Positions 24,437 to 33,178 of a stretch of DNA of 33,702 bases are shown here, one piece after another. Source of the DNA: an uncultured Collinsella sp. (GTDB taxonomy: Bacteria > Actinomycetota > Coriobacteriia > Coriobacteriales > Coriobacteriaceae); NCBI GenBank assembly GCA_900762325.1, contig CAAFGG010000009.1, forward strand, positions 1 through 33,702, read 5' to 3'. Numbering within the stretch: position 1 is the stretch's first letter; every line of letters begins with the position of its first letter. The position numbers were made by a program, and so were the translations under genes. The notes under the pieces are model-generated. The model saw only the letters and a list, made by a program, of their open reading frames with translations, was not told the DNA's origin and ran no database searches.

Positions 24437-25582
24437 ATGAACAGGCTTTTCGACAAATCGATCGTACTAGCGTGCTGCATTGCGGCCGCCGTGGGTCTTG
24501 CTGTGGACGCTCGCCTGGTCGCGGCGTTTTGCCTTGGCGTTATTGCCACCTCACTGGCCGAAGTCGCACAGGGAAACCGCGCCTGCCGTGCAAGCGAGGC
24601 CGCGAGCTACGTCTACATCATCGCGACTGTCTTCGTGCCGCCGTTTGTGCCGTTTGCGCCTCTCGCCTTCTATGACATCGCGCGGCGCGTGCGCCGTGAG
24701 CACGCCTGGGTCGCGCTGGGCATTGGCTCCGTCTTTGCCTTTGCGCTCGTCGCGGACCTTCGCACCGACGCGCTTACCGCCCGAACGCTCCTGCTGACCG
24801 CCATCCTTTCGGTTGCCGCCACCTTGCTATCGCTACGCACCGCCCAGTTGGAACGCGAGCAGCAGCGCATGCGCCGTACCCGCGACGAACTGCAGGAACG
24901 AGCCCTCGCGCTCGAGGCGCGCAACCGCGATCTTGCTGACCGCCAGGACTACGAAATCGAGCTCGCGACGCTCGCCGAACGCGCCCGTATCGCGCGCGAG
25001 ATCCACGATAACGTCGGGCATCAGCTCACGCGCGCCTCGCTGCAGGCCGAAGCCCTGCGCGTGGTCCACGCCGACGAGCCCGGCGTCGCCGCCGATTTCG
25101 CCGACGTCAAACGCACGGTTGACGAGGCGCTCCAGCTCGTACGCGCCAGCGTCCATGCGCTCAACGACAACGCCGTCGACCTTTCCGTGCAGCTCGAACG
25201 CATTGTTGAAGGCACGCGCTCGGACGGCGGCCCGCAGATTGAGCTTGAAGTTTTGGCCGAGCATGCGCCCGCAAATGTCGCCAACTGCTTTGCGGCGGTC
25301 CTGCGCGAGGCGCTTTCCAACGCCATGCGCCACGCTCGCGCCCAAAACGTCACCGTGCGATGCATGGAGCATCCGTCGTTTTACCAGCTCATCGTTACTG
25401 ACGACAGCGTGGGCGCGGTCAAAACGGGCAGTCGCGGCGTCGCGGAAGGCATGGGGCTCGGCTCCATGCGCGAGCGCGTCGAGGCGCTCGGCGGGACCTT
25501 CACCGCCGGCCCACGCGCCGGCGCCGCCGGCTGGCGCGTGTTTGCCACCGTTCCCAAACAGCAAGGAGATGAGGCCCGATGA
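24437..25582 (+). CDS. Sensor histidine kinase, DesK/NarL (HisKA_3) type
   Basis: A 381-residue membrane kinase. Four to five hydrophobic segments fill residues 8-132 with little extracytoplasmic loop, so it probably senses through the membrane or through its neighbouring transporter. A charged coiled coil (135-185) leads to the HisKA_3 dimerisation helix with phospho-acceptor H190 in REIHDNVGHQL. The ATPase domain has the N box REALSNAMRHA (N295), a G1 box TDDSVG (Ser where Gly is usual in DDGxG) and G2 box GMGLGSMRERV. The frame is open for 55 codons upstream, but ATG 24437, next to a -10 box, gives the normal N-terminus. It overlaps the response regulator gene by ATGA. Confidence 0.9.
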   Translation: MNRLFDKSIVLACCIAAAVGLAVDARLVAAFCLGVIATSLAEVAQGNRACRASEAASYVYIIATVFVPPFVPFAPLAFYDIARRVRREHAWVALGIGSVFAFALVADLRTDALTARTLLLTAILSVAATLLSLRTAQLEREQQRMRRTRDELQERALALEARNRDLADRQDYEIELATLAERARIAREIHDNVGHQLTRASLQAEALRVVHADEPGVAADFADVKRTVDEALQLVRASVHALNDNAVDLSVQLERIVEGTRSDGGPQIELEVLAEHAPANVANCFAAVLREALSNAMRHARAQNVTVRCMEHPSFYQLIVTDDSVGAVKTGSRGVAEGMGLGSMRERVEALGGTFTAGPRAGAAGWRVFATVPKQQGDEAR

Positions 25583-26208
25583 GGCTCATTGTTGTCGACG
25601 ACGACCGGTTGGTGGTCGATTCGCTCAAGATTATCCTGGGTGCCCAGCCGCAGATCGAAGTGGTGGGCACCGGCGCCGACGGCAACGACGCGGTGGCGCT
25701 CTACGCCGAGCATACACCCGATATCGCGCTGCTCGATATCCAGATGCCGGGGCGCGACGGCCTTTCGGCAGCGCGTGAAATCCTCGAGCACGACCCCACG
25801 GCACGCGTGGTGTTCCTGACCACGTTCTCGGATGACGAGTACATTGTGTCGGCGCTCAAGCTGGGCGCCCGCGGCTACCTGATCAAGACCGATGTCGCCG
25901 CCATTCCGCCAGCGTTGGCGCAGGTCATGGATGGCAAACGCGTGCTCGAGGGCAAGGCGATCGAAGATGTCGATTTTGATGGGGCGAACGCTGAGGCCGG
26001 TGCGACTCGCCGGCCCGCGGCCTTTGCCGGTCTGACCGACCGCGAGTTCGAGGTCGCCAAGCTCATCGCCCGCGGACTCGACAACAAGGAGATCGCGGCC
26101 GCCGCCTATATGGGCGAAGGCACCGTGCGAAACCATATCAGCTCGATCCTAGCCAAAATGGGCCTACGCAACCGCACCCAAATCGCCATCGCCTACCTGA
26201 GGGGATAG
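25579..26208 (+). CDS. Response regulator, NarL/LuxR family
   Basis: A 209-residue regulator. The receiver domain (1-120) has the acidic pocket DDD (7-9), phospho-acceptor D53 in LLDIQMPG, the switch Thr in FLTTFSDDEY and the conserved Lys in LIKTD. The C-terminal LuxR helix-turn-helix (about 147-205) reads LTDREFEVAKLIARGLDNKEIA...GTVRNHISSILAKMGLRNRTQ. Its ATG overlaps the kinase stop (ATGA), so the pair is made together. It most likely activates or represses the divergent DrrA-like exporter operon; direct repeats or dyads in 24237-24436 would be its sites. Nothing links it to the adhesin gene, which is convergent. Confidence 0.92.
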   Translation: MRLIVVDDDRLVVDSLKIILGAQPQIEVVGTGADGNDAVALYAEHTPDIALLDIQMPGRDGLSAAREILEHDPTARVVFLTTFSDDEYIVSALKLGARGYLIKTDVAAIPPALAQVMDGKRVLEGKAIEDVDFDGANAEAGATRRPAAFAGLTDREFEVAKLIARGLDNKEIAAAAYMGEGTVRNHISSILAKMGLRNRTQIAIAYLRG

Positions 26209-26227
26209 CCCAAAGAATCGGCGACTC

Positions 26228-26294
26228 AGTTGCGGTGAAATACGGACTGCTGTGCCCTCTAGGGCCGCCAAACAGTCCGTATTTCACCGCAACT
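26228..26294. repeat. 22-nt perfect inverted repeat
   Basis: Arms 26228-26249 and 26273-26294 are perfect inverted copies around a 23-nt loop containing CCCTCTAGGG. There is no T-run on either side, so it is not a standard terminator. It lies 19 bp after the response regulator stop, between convergent genes. Confidence 0.7.
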
Positions 26295-26316
26295 TATAGA
26301 GTAGTCGCACAAAAGT

Positions 26317-26351
26317 GCCGCCACGGAGGAGGGAGATGCCTCCGTGGCGGC
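26317..26351 (-). terminator. Hairpin terminator of the adhesin gene
   Basis: A 13-bp stem (26317-26329 with 26339-26351) and 9-nt loop, followed on the minus strand by ACTTTTGTG. The U-run is short but it is the only terminator-like hairpin between the adhesin stop (26430) and the convergent gene. Confidence 0.65.
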
Positions 26352-26429
26352 TGGGGGTGGGGTGGGGGCTATGTTTCCGGCTCCCCGGCAGCTGCCCGGG
26401 ACCCTTGGCCCCGGGCGTTGTCGGTGCGC

Positions 26430-29400
26430 CTAGCGCTTACGGATACCCCAGACCAGGGCTCCGACGCCAGCCATGGCGATGACAAATGCCATGAGCAGCG
26501 CGGCTGCCTGCTGGTCACCCGTGGTGGGCAGATAGCCCTTAACCGTCTTGACGATGTTCGTCACGGTCTTGGGCGTGCCGGGGTCGGACGTCGGCACGGG
26601 CGTTTCGGGCTTCTTGTATGTGTTGTTGAACACGATGCCCTCGACGCTCTTGTCGCCCTTGGTATAGGCGACGCTCGCCTTGAGGTTGCCCTCACCGTCA
26701 TCGACCACGTTGACGGTCGCGGTAAAGACGGACTTGTCATAGGTCATACCGGCCTCGTCGCCCTTGACCTCGCTGATGGTGTAGACGTACGTACCAGGCT
26801 CGCTGTACTCGAACTTGTCGAAGCTGATCTTGCCGTCGGCATCGTTGGTGACGGTGGACTCGACGTCCTCACCAGCGAGCTTAAAGCTAAACTCGTCCTT
26901 CTTGAGCTCGCGTCCCTCGAGCACCTTGATGGCGCCGATGGAGACCTGAGTGGGCATGGCGTGATACTTGTTGGTAAAGCCAGCGGACTCGGTGGTTCCC
27001 TCGAGCTTGTGCGTCGCGGTCAGCGTGCCGTCGCCGTTGTCGGAGACGGTGGTCACGACGGTGTAGGTCGCGCCATCATAGGTGACGCCCTTGTACAGGC
27101 CAAGCGCGTTGGGGCAAGCCTCGCGCAGCATGTACGTGTGCGTGCCGGGCGCCTCGTAGCGGATCGGGCTCAGCGTCACGGTGCCGTTGGCGTCGTTGGT
27201 GCCGCTCGCGACAACCACGCCGTCCTCGAGCAGGTCAAACGTGAACTCGCCAGCTGCAAGGTCGCGTCCGGTCAGACGCTTGACCGTCTTGACCTGATCG
27301 GTCACGGACGAATCGGTGGGCGTCACGCTGTAGGTGTTGGTGAATGTGAAGGCCGCACCGTCGCCACCATTGCGCACGACACTCAGGTGTCCGGCACTGT
27401 CATCGGTCACGGTGTAGGAAACCTTGCGCGTGGCGTTGGCGTCGTTGGTCACGCCAGAGGCGCTACCGGACTCGGTCACCGTGTAGGTAAAGGTGTGCGA
27501 GCGCGGGGCGGTGGGGGCTGCGGGCTCGGACTCGTTGCTGGGCTCGTCGGCGTTGGCATCAGCGTCGGCGTCGGCCTCTTCAGCCTCTGCCTCGTCGGCC
27601 TCAGCCTCGTCAGCTTCGTCTGCCTCGGCCTTATCGGTCGCATCGTCCGTCACGCCCAGGGCGCGGTTGAGGTCGTCGAGCGTAAAGTGGATCTTGCCAA
27701 AGTCCACGTTGCCGGCCGCGTCGTTGGTCACGGTTGTGCGCTCGGGCATCGGGGCACCAGCCTCGTCGGCAGTCACGGTGAAGGTGAACTTGCCCGTGAT
27801 ATCGGCCGGGGTCAGGCCCTCAGCTGCCTGGAGCTTCTTGGTGCCAGCGAGCGCGGCATCAGCGGCATCGGCGCCGTAGACGTTCTCGAACAAGGGCTGA
27901 ATGCCGTCGTAGGCGGGCGTCGCCGTCAGAGTCCCGTCACCGTTGTCGACGACGATGACCTTAAAGCTAAAGCTCGGCTTTGCGGCGGTAATGCCCTTTG
28001 CTGCGAGCGGAGACGTGTACTCGAAGGCCGTGTAGTTGATGGTCCATGCAAGCTTGGCATCCGTGTCGGTACGGATGGCGCGGTTGGCGTTTACCAGGTC
28101 GGCGAGCATCTCGGTCGTGTAATGCAGAGCACCAAAACTCACTTGGCCGTTAACGTTGGTAACGCACGTACCCTCGATGGCTTCCGTCTCGCCCGCATAG
28201 GCGATGCCAAAGTAGAACTCGCCGTCGACCATCGGGCGACCGGTCAGGGTCTTGGTGGCAACGATCTGAGCAACGTCACCACCGTGCGCATCGGTCGATG
28301 CGCTATAGCTGTTTTTGAACGGGACCAGAGCGCTCTCAACCTTGTTCTCGCCGCTCTTGTGGATCGTCTCGTGCGTGCCCTCGGGACCGCCGGAGACGGT
28401 CGTCGTAGCGGTAATCGTACCGGCACCATCGTCGGTGACAGCGATCGTCACGGTGCGGACAGCGTCGTCGTAGGTGTAACCCGGCTTGTGGTCGTTCGTC
28501 TCGGCCACGGTGTATTTGAAGGTCTTGCCGGCGTCAGCCTGCGTAAACTTGACCTCCTTGCCGGCCAGAATGTCGATCAGGCCGACGGTTCCCTCTATCG
28601 TTGCGGGAGACTCATAGTTGTTGGCCCCGGGCAGCAGGCCAAGTGCGCTAGCCGAATCATCGTCAGCGGGCGTCACGGTAAAGGTGAACTGGCCCTCGGT
28701 CATGGGGCGTCCGTAGAGGGTCTTGCTGAGCTTGAGGCCGCCGGCCGCGGCGTAATCGAGCTCAGTGCGGTACGTGTTGGTAAAGCGTCCGTTTTCCTTC
28801 TTGGTGACGTTTGCGGTCAGGTTTCCCTCGCTGCCCTCGGTCACGGTCACTTCGGCGGTTGCGACATGCGCGTCATACGTCATGCCGACCGTGCTGCCCG
28901 CGTTCTCGCGAATCTCGTACTTATAGGTTCCGGCAGCGGCGTAGTGGATCTTACCGAACTTGATGGCGGCGATGCCGTCCTTCGCGTCCCTCCTGCTCAC
29001 GGTTACGGTTGCGGGATCGGGCAGCGGGGTGCCTTCGGGGGCGGTGATGGTAAAGCTGAACTCGTCCCCATCCGTCCAGTCGCGGCCGTCAATGGCCTTG
29101 CTCAGGCCAAAGTCGAGCTCTGTGTCGATCGGGGTCACGCTGTAGGTGTTCTTGAAGGTCGCAGCCTCGGCGTCGTCCTTCAGAGCATGCGTGGCGCTGA
29201 GCGTACCATCGCCGTTGTCCGTGATGGTGGTCTCGATAGTGTACTCGGCATCGCTGTAGGTGATGCCCTTGCTGGTGGTTCCGCCCTTAACCTCGCGCAA
29301 CGTGTAAGTATGCTTGCCGGGCTTGTCGTACTTCACGGCGCTCATCGTGATCTTGCCATCGGCGGCGTTCTTGCCGGTGGCGACGACCTTGGCGTCCTTG

Positions 29401-32400
29401 CCCTCGCCCTCGACGAGCTCGAAGGAGAACTCGCCCTCAGCCATGTCGCGGCCGGTCAGGAACTTGGTCGCGGTGATCTGGTCGGTGACGCTGAACTCAT
29501 CAGGATTCGGCTTGTAGGAATTCTTGAACTCAGCAGTCGTGGCATCCTTCAGCTCGTGCTTCGCCTCGAGCTTGCCCTTGCCGTTATCGGTGATCGTGGT
29601 CACGACGGTATAGGTCTTGTCGTCGTAGGTGATGCCGTTGCCTTCGGCACCCTTAACCTCGCGCAGGATATAGGTATGCTCGCCAGGCTTATCGTAGGTG
29701 ATTTTGTCCATGACGATCTTGCCGTCGGCATCGTTCTTGCCGGTGACGACGACATCGTTACCCTCGACGAGCTCGAAGGAGAACTCGCCGTCCCTGAGGC
29801 CGCGCCCGGTCAGGACCTTGGTCGCGGTGATCTGGTCGGTGACACTGGAGCTCACGGGAGTCACGTTGTAGGCGTTCTCGAACGCCGCGGGCTCGTCGCC
29901 CTGCAGCTTGTGCTCAACCGCAAGCTTGCCATTGCCATCGTCGGTGACGGTAGTCACGATGGTGTACTCAGCGGTGCTGTAGGTAATACCGTTGTCGGCG
30001 TCGCCCTTGACCTCACGCAGCGCGTAGGTGTGCGTTCCGGCCTTGTCGTACTTCACGGTGCTCATCTTGATGTTGCCGTCGGCATCGTTGGTGCCGGTGG
30101 CGACGACCTTGGCGCCCTCGCCCTCGACCAGCTCGAAGGAGAACTCGCCGGCCTTGAGATCGCGGCCGGTCAGGGACTTGGTCGCGATGATCTGGTCGGT
30201 GACGCTCGACTCGTTCGGGGCAGTGTTGTACTTGTTCTCAAAGCGTGCCGGCTCGGTGCCCTCGAGCGCATGGGTCACCTTAAGCGTGCCGTCGCCGTTG
30301 TCGATGACGCTCGTCTTGATGGTGTAGCTCGTCTTATCGTACGTGATCCCGTTGCTCAGCCCCGCCTCGTTGGGGAGCTTCTCGCGCAGCGTGTAGGTGT
30401 GAGTGCCGGGCTTATCGTAAGTGATTTTGTCCATGACGATCTTGCCGTCGGCATCGTTCTTGCCGGTGACGACGACATCGTTATCCTCGACGAGCTCGAA
30501 GGAGAACTCGCCGTCCCTGAGGTCGCGCCCGGTCAGGACCTTGGTCGCGGTGATCTGGTCCTCGACAGGCTTCACGCTATAGGTGTTCTTGAACTCGGTC
30601 TCGCCCGAGATCTTTTCAACATCAGCCTTAAGCCCACCCGTGGCCTTAACCGCCACGGTCACCTTGAACGTGGCAACGTTCTCGCTGTAGGTGATGCCAC
30701 CGGCGCCGCCCTTGACCTCGCGGACCTCATAGGTGTACTCGCCCGGCTTGTTGTAGGTGATCTCGCCGAAGTCGATAGCTGCCTTGCCCTTGTCTAGGTC
30801 AGCCTTGTGCACGATCGCGGTCGCGGGTGCGGGCATCGGGGCGTCATTCTCGGACGTCGCGGAGAGCTCAAACTTAAACTCGTCCGTATCCGTCCAATCG
30901 CGACCCTCAAGCACCTTGGTCAGGCCAAAGCTCGTCTTGGTATCCACCGTTGCCGGCGTCATATCAAAGCTGATCTTGCCGTTATTGCCCAGGTGAACGT
31001 CAACCTCCGTGGCGTTGTTGTTCCACTTGGGGTTGAGCACGTCGGCCGCGGTGCGGGTGGGGTTGTCACCGCCCACACGCTCCTTGGTGGTATGCAATTC
31101 GTCAATAAAGGCCAGGCGCGCGGTTCCCTTGCTAAACGACAGGTTTCCGTTCGCGTCGCGCACGAAGGCGTCCTCAGAGCTCGCGGCGTCTCCGCCTTTA
31201 AACTTGATAACAGCGGTACGGGATTCGGCCTTACCGCCTGCACCCAGCGCCTCGAACTCATCCTTGTAGTAATAGATGCCCTCGGCAGCCAGCGAGCCCG
31301 TCGCAGGCGTTGTGCAGTTCTTATCCACATAAATGGGAGTCTGCTTCTGGAAATAGTAATAACGGTTGGAATCGGCGGGCTCAAAGTTCGCAATCGTATC
31401 GCCCAGCGTACCGCCATTCCACTTGTTCGCGTAGAAGTTAACAGTCTTGGAGCCGTTCTCCGCGGTGATCGTATTGCTCTTGATGTAGTCCTTAAGCCCC
31501 ACTACCTGCTCGGGTGTAAACAGGTTATCGAGCGCGTCTTTCTTAACACTCGAGGTGTAGTTCACCTGGATGGGCTCAGTATCGTCGACCGTAAGAACGC
31601 CATCGGTAATCTTAAAGTGGCGCAGCGGAATCAGCGACGCGGGAATCTTGACCGTTACGATATCGCCGGTCTGGGGCTCGCCCTTTCCGGCATGCTGAAC
31701 GGTGATAACCAAGTTCGCGGCGGCACCAGTAAATGTATAGGTATCGACATTGCCCTCGGCCTTCATTGCCGGGCCAGTAAACGTCTCGCCGTTGTACACG
31801 ACAGACGTAAAGTTGTCGACCTGCATAAAGTCGCCCAGCTCGTCAGTAAACGTAATATAGCCAGACTTATGCTCGCCATAACCGCCGTAAACTTCGGTCG
31901 GGTAACCGGCTTGGATAATGCTTCCCGAGATCTCTTCGAAGATTTTCTCGAGCTCAGAAGCGCTGGTTGCCGACTTGTAGTAATTGGCGTTTTCTGCGCG
32001 CGCACCAAAGTTGATGGTCCATTCGTCCCAGACAGAAATGCTGGATGAGGCGGCAGGATAGTTGCTCGACACGGCATGCATGAACTTATTCTCTTTGCTT
32101 GTGCCATCAGCCGTGGGGATGGCACTGGGGTTTACGCCGCTAAAGATACCGATCGTATAAATGTCGGCACCTTTATCCTTGATCTTCTTGGCGCTGTTGA
32201 TAGCGTCATTGGCAACCTCGTTCTCGAATTCGTCCCAACTCGTGGGCGAGCCATCGGTGAAGAAGACGACGACCTTCTTGGCGTCGGCGCGATCAGACGA
32301 AATGCCCTCAGCCAGTTGTAAGCCGTAATCGGCTCGCGTGGCGCCAGCGGGACTGATGGAGTCGATCGTACTCTTAAGGCTCTCCGCGTCCTCGCCCTTG

Positions 32401-33005
32401 CAGAGCGTCAGCTTCTTCATGGTCTGCGAATAGTTGTAGCCGTATCTATCCTTACCGTTGCCGACATCAGTGGACTTTGTGCCCGCGAACTTAACGATGG
32501 CGACCTTGTGCTGCTTGGACTCATCTGCAATACCTTGGTTTTGCGTGGCGATGGTGTCAATAAAGCTATTGGCGGCCTTCTTCAGCGCATCAATACGCTT
32601 GGTTCCGTCGTTTCCGCTCATGTCATCCTTCATCGAGCCAGAAGCATCCAACACCAGCACGATGTCGAGCGGCTTGCCGGAGACCGTCGTATCGGATGTC
32701 GAAGAGATAGCAGACAGCGTGGTCAGGAAATCAGAATCCCCGTTCTCGACTGCCTTGACCGTCTTATCAGTCCAGATTCGGCCGACGTTTTGAGTTGTTA
32801 CTTCCTTGCCGTCATAGCCGCCGGCCCAGAACTTCCAGTAGTTGCTGGTATCGCGGTCGACGAGCGTTTTTCCGGTCATGGCCGGTCCGTCCATTCCTGT
32901 GCTGGACCTGGCGTTGGCCTCGGGCAGCATGGCAAATGCTGCAGCCGGCAACACAAGCACTACGGCAAGTATCACCGCCAAGAGACCCCTCGTGTACTTA
33001 CTCAT
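26430..33005 (-). CDS. Giant LPxTG surface adhesin: VWA domain plus eleven isopeptide pilin-type domains
   Basis: A 2191-residue secreted protein. A signal peptide (about 1-32, cut after ANA) is followed by a VWA domain (about 113-365) with an intact MIDAS: DASGS, GATRAD and FFTDGSP. After a beta-rich spacer (about 366-690) come eleven tandem FctA/Spy0128-like domains, each with a Lys in xTKxLxGR, a Glu in LREV or its equivalent and an Asn in FxNxY, the trio that forms an internal Lys-Asn isopeptide bond. Residues 2159-2163 are LPTTG, then a hydrophobic helix and RKR, so sortase should anchor it to the wall. Pilus-tip adhesins share this plan. No sortase or pilin gene is nearby. AGGGAG precedes ATG 33005 by five bases. 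Ligand unknown. Confidence 0.9.
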   Translation of the reverse strand: MSKYTRGLLAVILAVVLVLPAAAFAMLPEANARSSTGMDGPAMTGKTLVDRDTSNYWKFWAGGYDGKEVTTQNVGRIWTDKTVKAVENGDSDFLTTLSAISSTSDTTVSGKPLDIVLVLDASGSMKDDMSGNDGTKRIDALKKAANSFIDTIATQNQGIADESKQHKVAIVKFAGTKSTDVGNGKDRYGYNYSQTMKKLTLCKGEDAESLKSTIDSISPAGATRADYGLQLAEGISSDRADAKKVVVFFTDGSPTSWDEFENEVANDAINSAKKIKDKGADIYTIGIFSGVNPSAIPTADGTSKENKFMHAVSSNYPAASSSISVWDEWTINFGARAENANYYKSATSASELEKIFEEISGSIIQAGYPTEVYGGYGEHKSGYITFTDELGDFMQVDNFTSVVYNGETFTGPAMKAEGNVDTYTFTGAAANLVITVQHAGKGEPQTGDIVTVKIPASLIPLRHFKITDGVLTVDDTEPIQVNYTSSVKKDALDNLFTPEQVVGLKDYIKSNTITAENGSKTVNFYANKWNGGTLGDTIANFEPADSNRYYYFQKQTPIYVDKNCTTPATGSLAAEGIYYYKDEFEALGAGGKAESRTAVIKFKGGDAASSEDAFVRDANGNLSFSKGTARLAFIDELHTTKERVGGDNPTRTAADVLNPKWNNNATEVDVHLGNNGKISFDMTPATVDTKTSFGLTKVLEGRDWTDTDEFKFELSATSENDAPMPAPATAIVHKADLDKGKAAIDFGEITYNKPGEYTYEVREVKGGAGGITYSENVATFKVTVAVKATGGLKADVEKISGETEFKNTYSVKPVEDQITATKVLTGRDLRDGEFSFELVEDNDVVVTGKNDADGKIVMDKITYDKPGTHTYTLREKLPNEAGLSNGITYDKTSYTIKTSVIDNGDGTLKVTHALEGTEPARFENKYNTAPNESSVTDQIIATKSLTGRDLKAGEFSFELVEGEGAKVVATGTNDADGNIKMSTVKYDKAGTHTYALREVKGDADNGITYSTAEYTIVTTVTDDGNGKLAVEHKLQGDEPAAFENAYNVTPVSSSVTDQITATKVLTGRGLRDGEFSFELVEGNDVVVTGKNDADGKIVMDKITYDKPGEHTYILREVKGAEGNGITYDDKTYTVVTTITDNGKGKLEAKHELKDATTAEFKNSYKPNPDEFSVTDQITATKFLTGRDMAEGEFSFELVEGEGKDAKVVATGKNAADGKITMSAVKYDKPGKHTYTLREVKGGTTSKGITYSDAEYTIETTITDNGDGTLSATHALKDDAEAATFKNTYSVTPIDTELDFGLSKAIDGRDWTDGDEFSFTITAPEGTPLPDPATVTVSRRDAKDGIAAIKFGKIHYAAAGTYKYEIRENAGSTVGMTYDAHVATAEVTVTEGSEGNLTANVTKKENGRFTNTYRTELDYAAAGGLKLSKTLYGRPMTEGQFTFTVTPADDDSASALGLLPGANNYESPATIEGTVGLIDILAGKEVKFTQADAGKTFKYTVAETNDHKPGYTYDDAVRTVTIAVTDDGAGTITATTTVSGGPEGTHETIHKSGENKVESALVPFKNSYSASTDAHGGDVAQIVATKTLTGRPMVDGEFYFGIAYAGETEAIEGTCVTNVNGQVSFGALHYTTEMLADLVNANRAIRTDTDAKLAWTINYTAFEYTSPLAAKGITAAKPSFSFKVIVVDNGDGTLTATPAYDGIQPLFENVYGADAADAALAGTKKLQAAEGLTPADITGKFTFTVTADEAGAPMPERTTVTNDAAGNVDFGKIHFTLDDLNRALGVTDDATDKAEADEADEAEADEAEAEEADADADANADEPSNESEPAAPTAPRSHTFTYTVTESGSASGVTNDANATRKVSYTVTDDSAGHLSVVRNGGDGAAFTFTNTYSVTPTDSSVTDQVKTVKRLTGRDLAAGEFTFDLLEDGVVVASGTNDANGTVTLSPIRYEAPGTHTYMLREACPNALGLYKGVTYDGATYTVVTTVSDNGDGTLTATHKLEGTTESAGFTNKYHAMPTQVSIGAIKVLEGRELKKDEFSFKLAGEDVESTVTNDADGKISFDKFEYSEPGTYVYTISEVKGDEAGMTYDKSVFTATVNVVDDGEGNLKASVAYTKGDKSVEGIVFNNTYKKPETPVPTSDPGTPKTVTNIVKTVKGYLPTTGDQQAAALLMAFVIAMAGVGALVWGIRKR
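29701..29837 (-). repeat. Near-identical 137-nt block, copy A (adhesin unit 4)
   Basis: It matches 30424-30560 with two mismatches by eye, at an offset of 723 bp (241 codons), so the reading frame is kept. The flanking parts of the two units are clearly more diverged. Confidence 0.85.
30424..30560 (-). repeat. Near-identical 137-nt block, copy B (adhesin unit 2)
   Basis: Partner of 29701-29837. The similarity stops at the unit borders, as expected for recent recombination between repeats rather than whole-gene duplication. Confidence 0.85.
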
Positions 33006-33057
33006 CGCGTCTCCCTTCTCGCGGTCTCAGACCTTGCAACAGCCTAAAGTTACGAAA

Positions 33058-33137
33058 TGAGACACAATTTGGGCAGGTGACACATGTTCCAGATTCTGTT
33101 TTGGGCGTGAGACAAATGTCTCACCAAAGTTGAGACA
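33058..33137. promoter_or_regulatory. TGAGACA motif cluster upstream of the adhesin
   Basis: TGAGACA at 33058, TGACACA at 33078, the inverted pair TGAGACAAATGTCTCA at 33108-33123 and TGAGACA at 33131. A related GGTCTCAGACC lies at 33023-33033, inside the leader. No convincing -35/-10 pair was found among them. Confidence 0.45.
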
Positions 33138-33178
33138 CGGCGTTTTCGCAGGAAAACGGGTGCGACTCGGAGCCATCA

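Larger units (their letters stand above)
26600..30940 (-). repeat. Array of eleven isopeptide-domain repeats within the adhesin
   Basis: Approximate unit borders, first to last in the protein: 30567-30940, 30204-30566, 29844-30203, 29490-29843, 29130-29489, 28754-29129, 28277-28753, 27861-28276, 27307-27860, 26947-27306, 26600-26946. Units 2 to 5 and 10 share VTDQITATKxLTGRD-type openings and are most alike. Units 1 and 6 share a GRDWTD opening. Units 7 to 9 are longer, and unit 9 carries an acidic insert. Confidence 0.8.

Noticed and set aside
26235..30797. A 1520-codon open frame on the plus strand
   Set aside because: It is the antisense of the adhesin repeats; biased codons in GC-rich DNA leave the opposite frame open. 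The translation has no recognisable domain and no ribosome site, while the minus-strand protein has signal peptide, domains and LPxTG.
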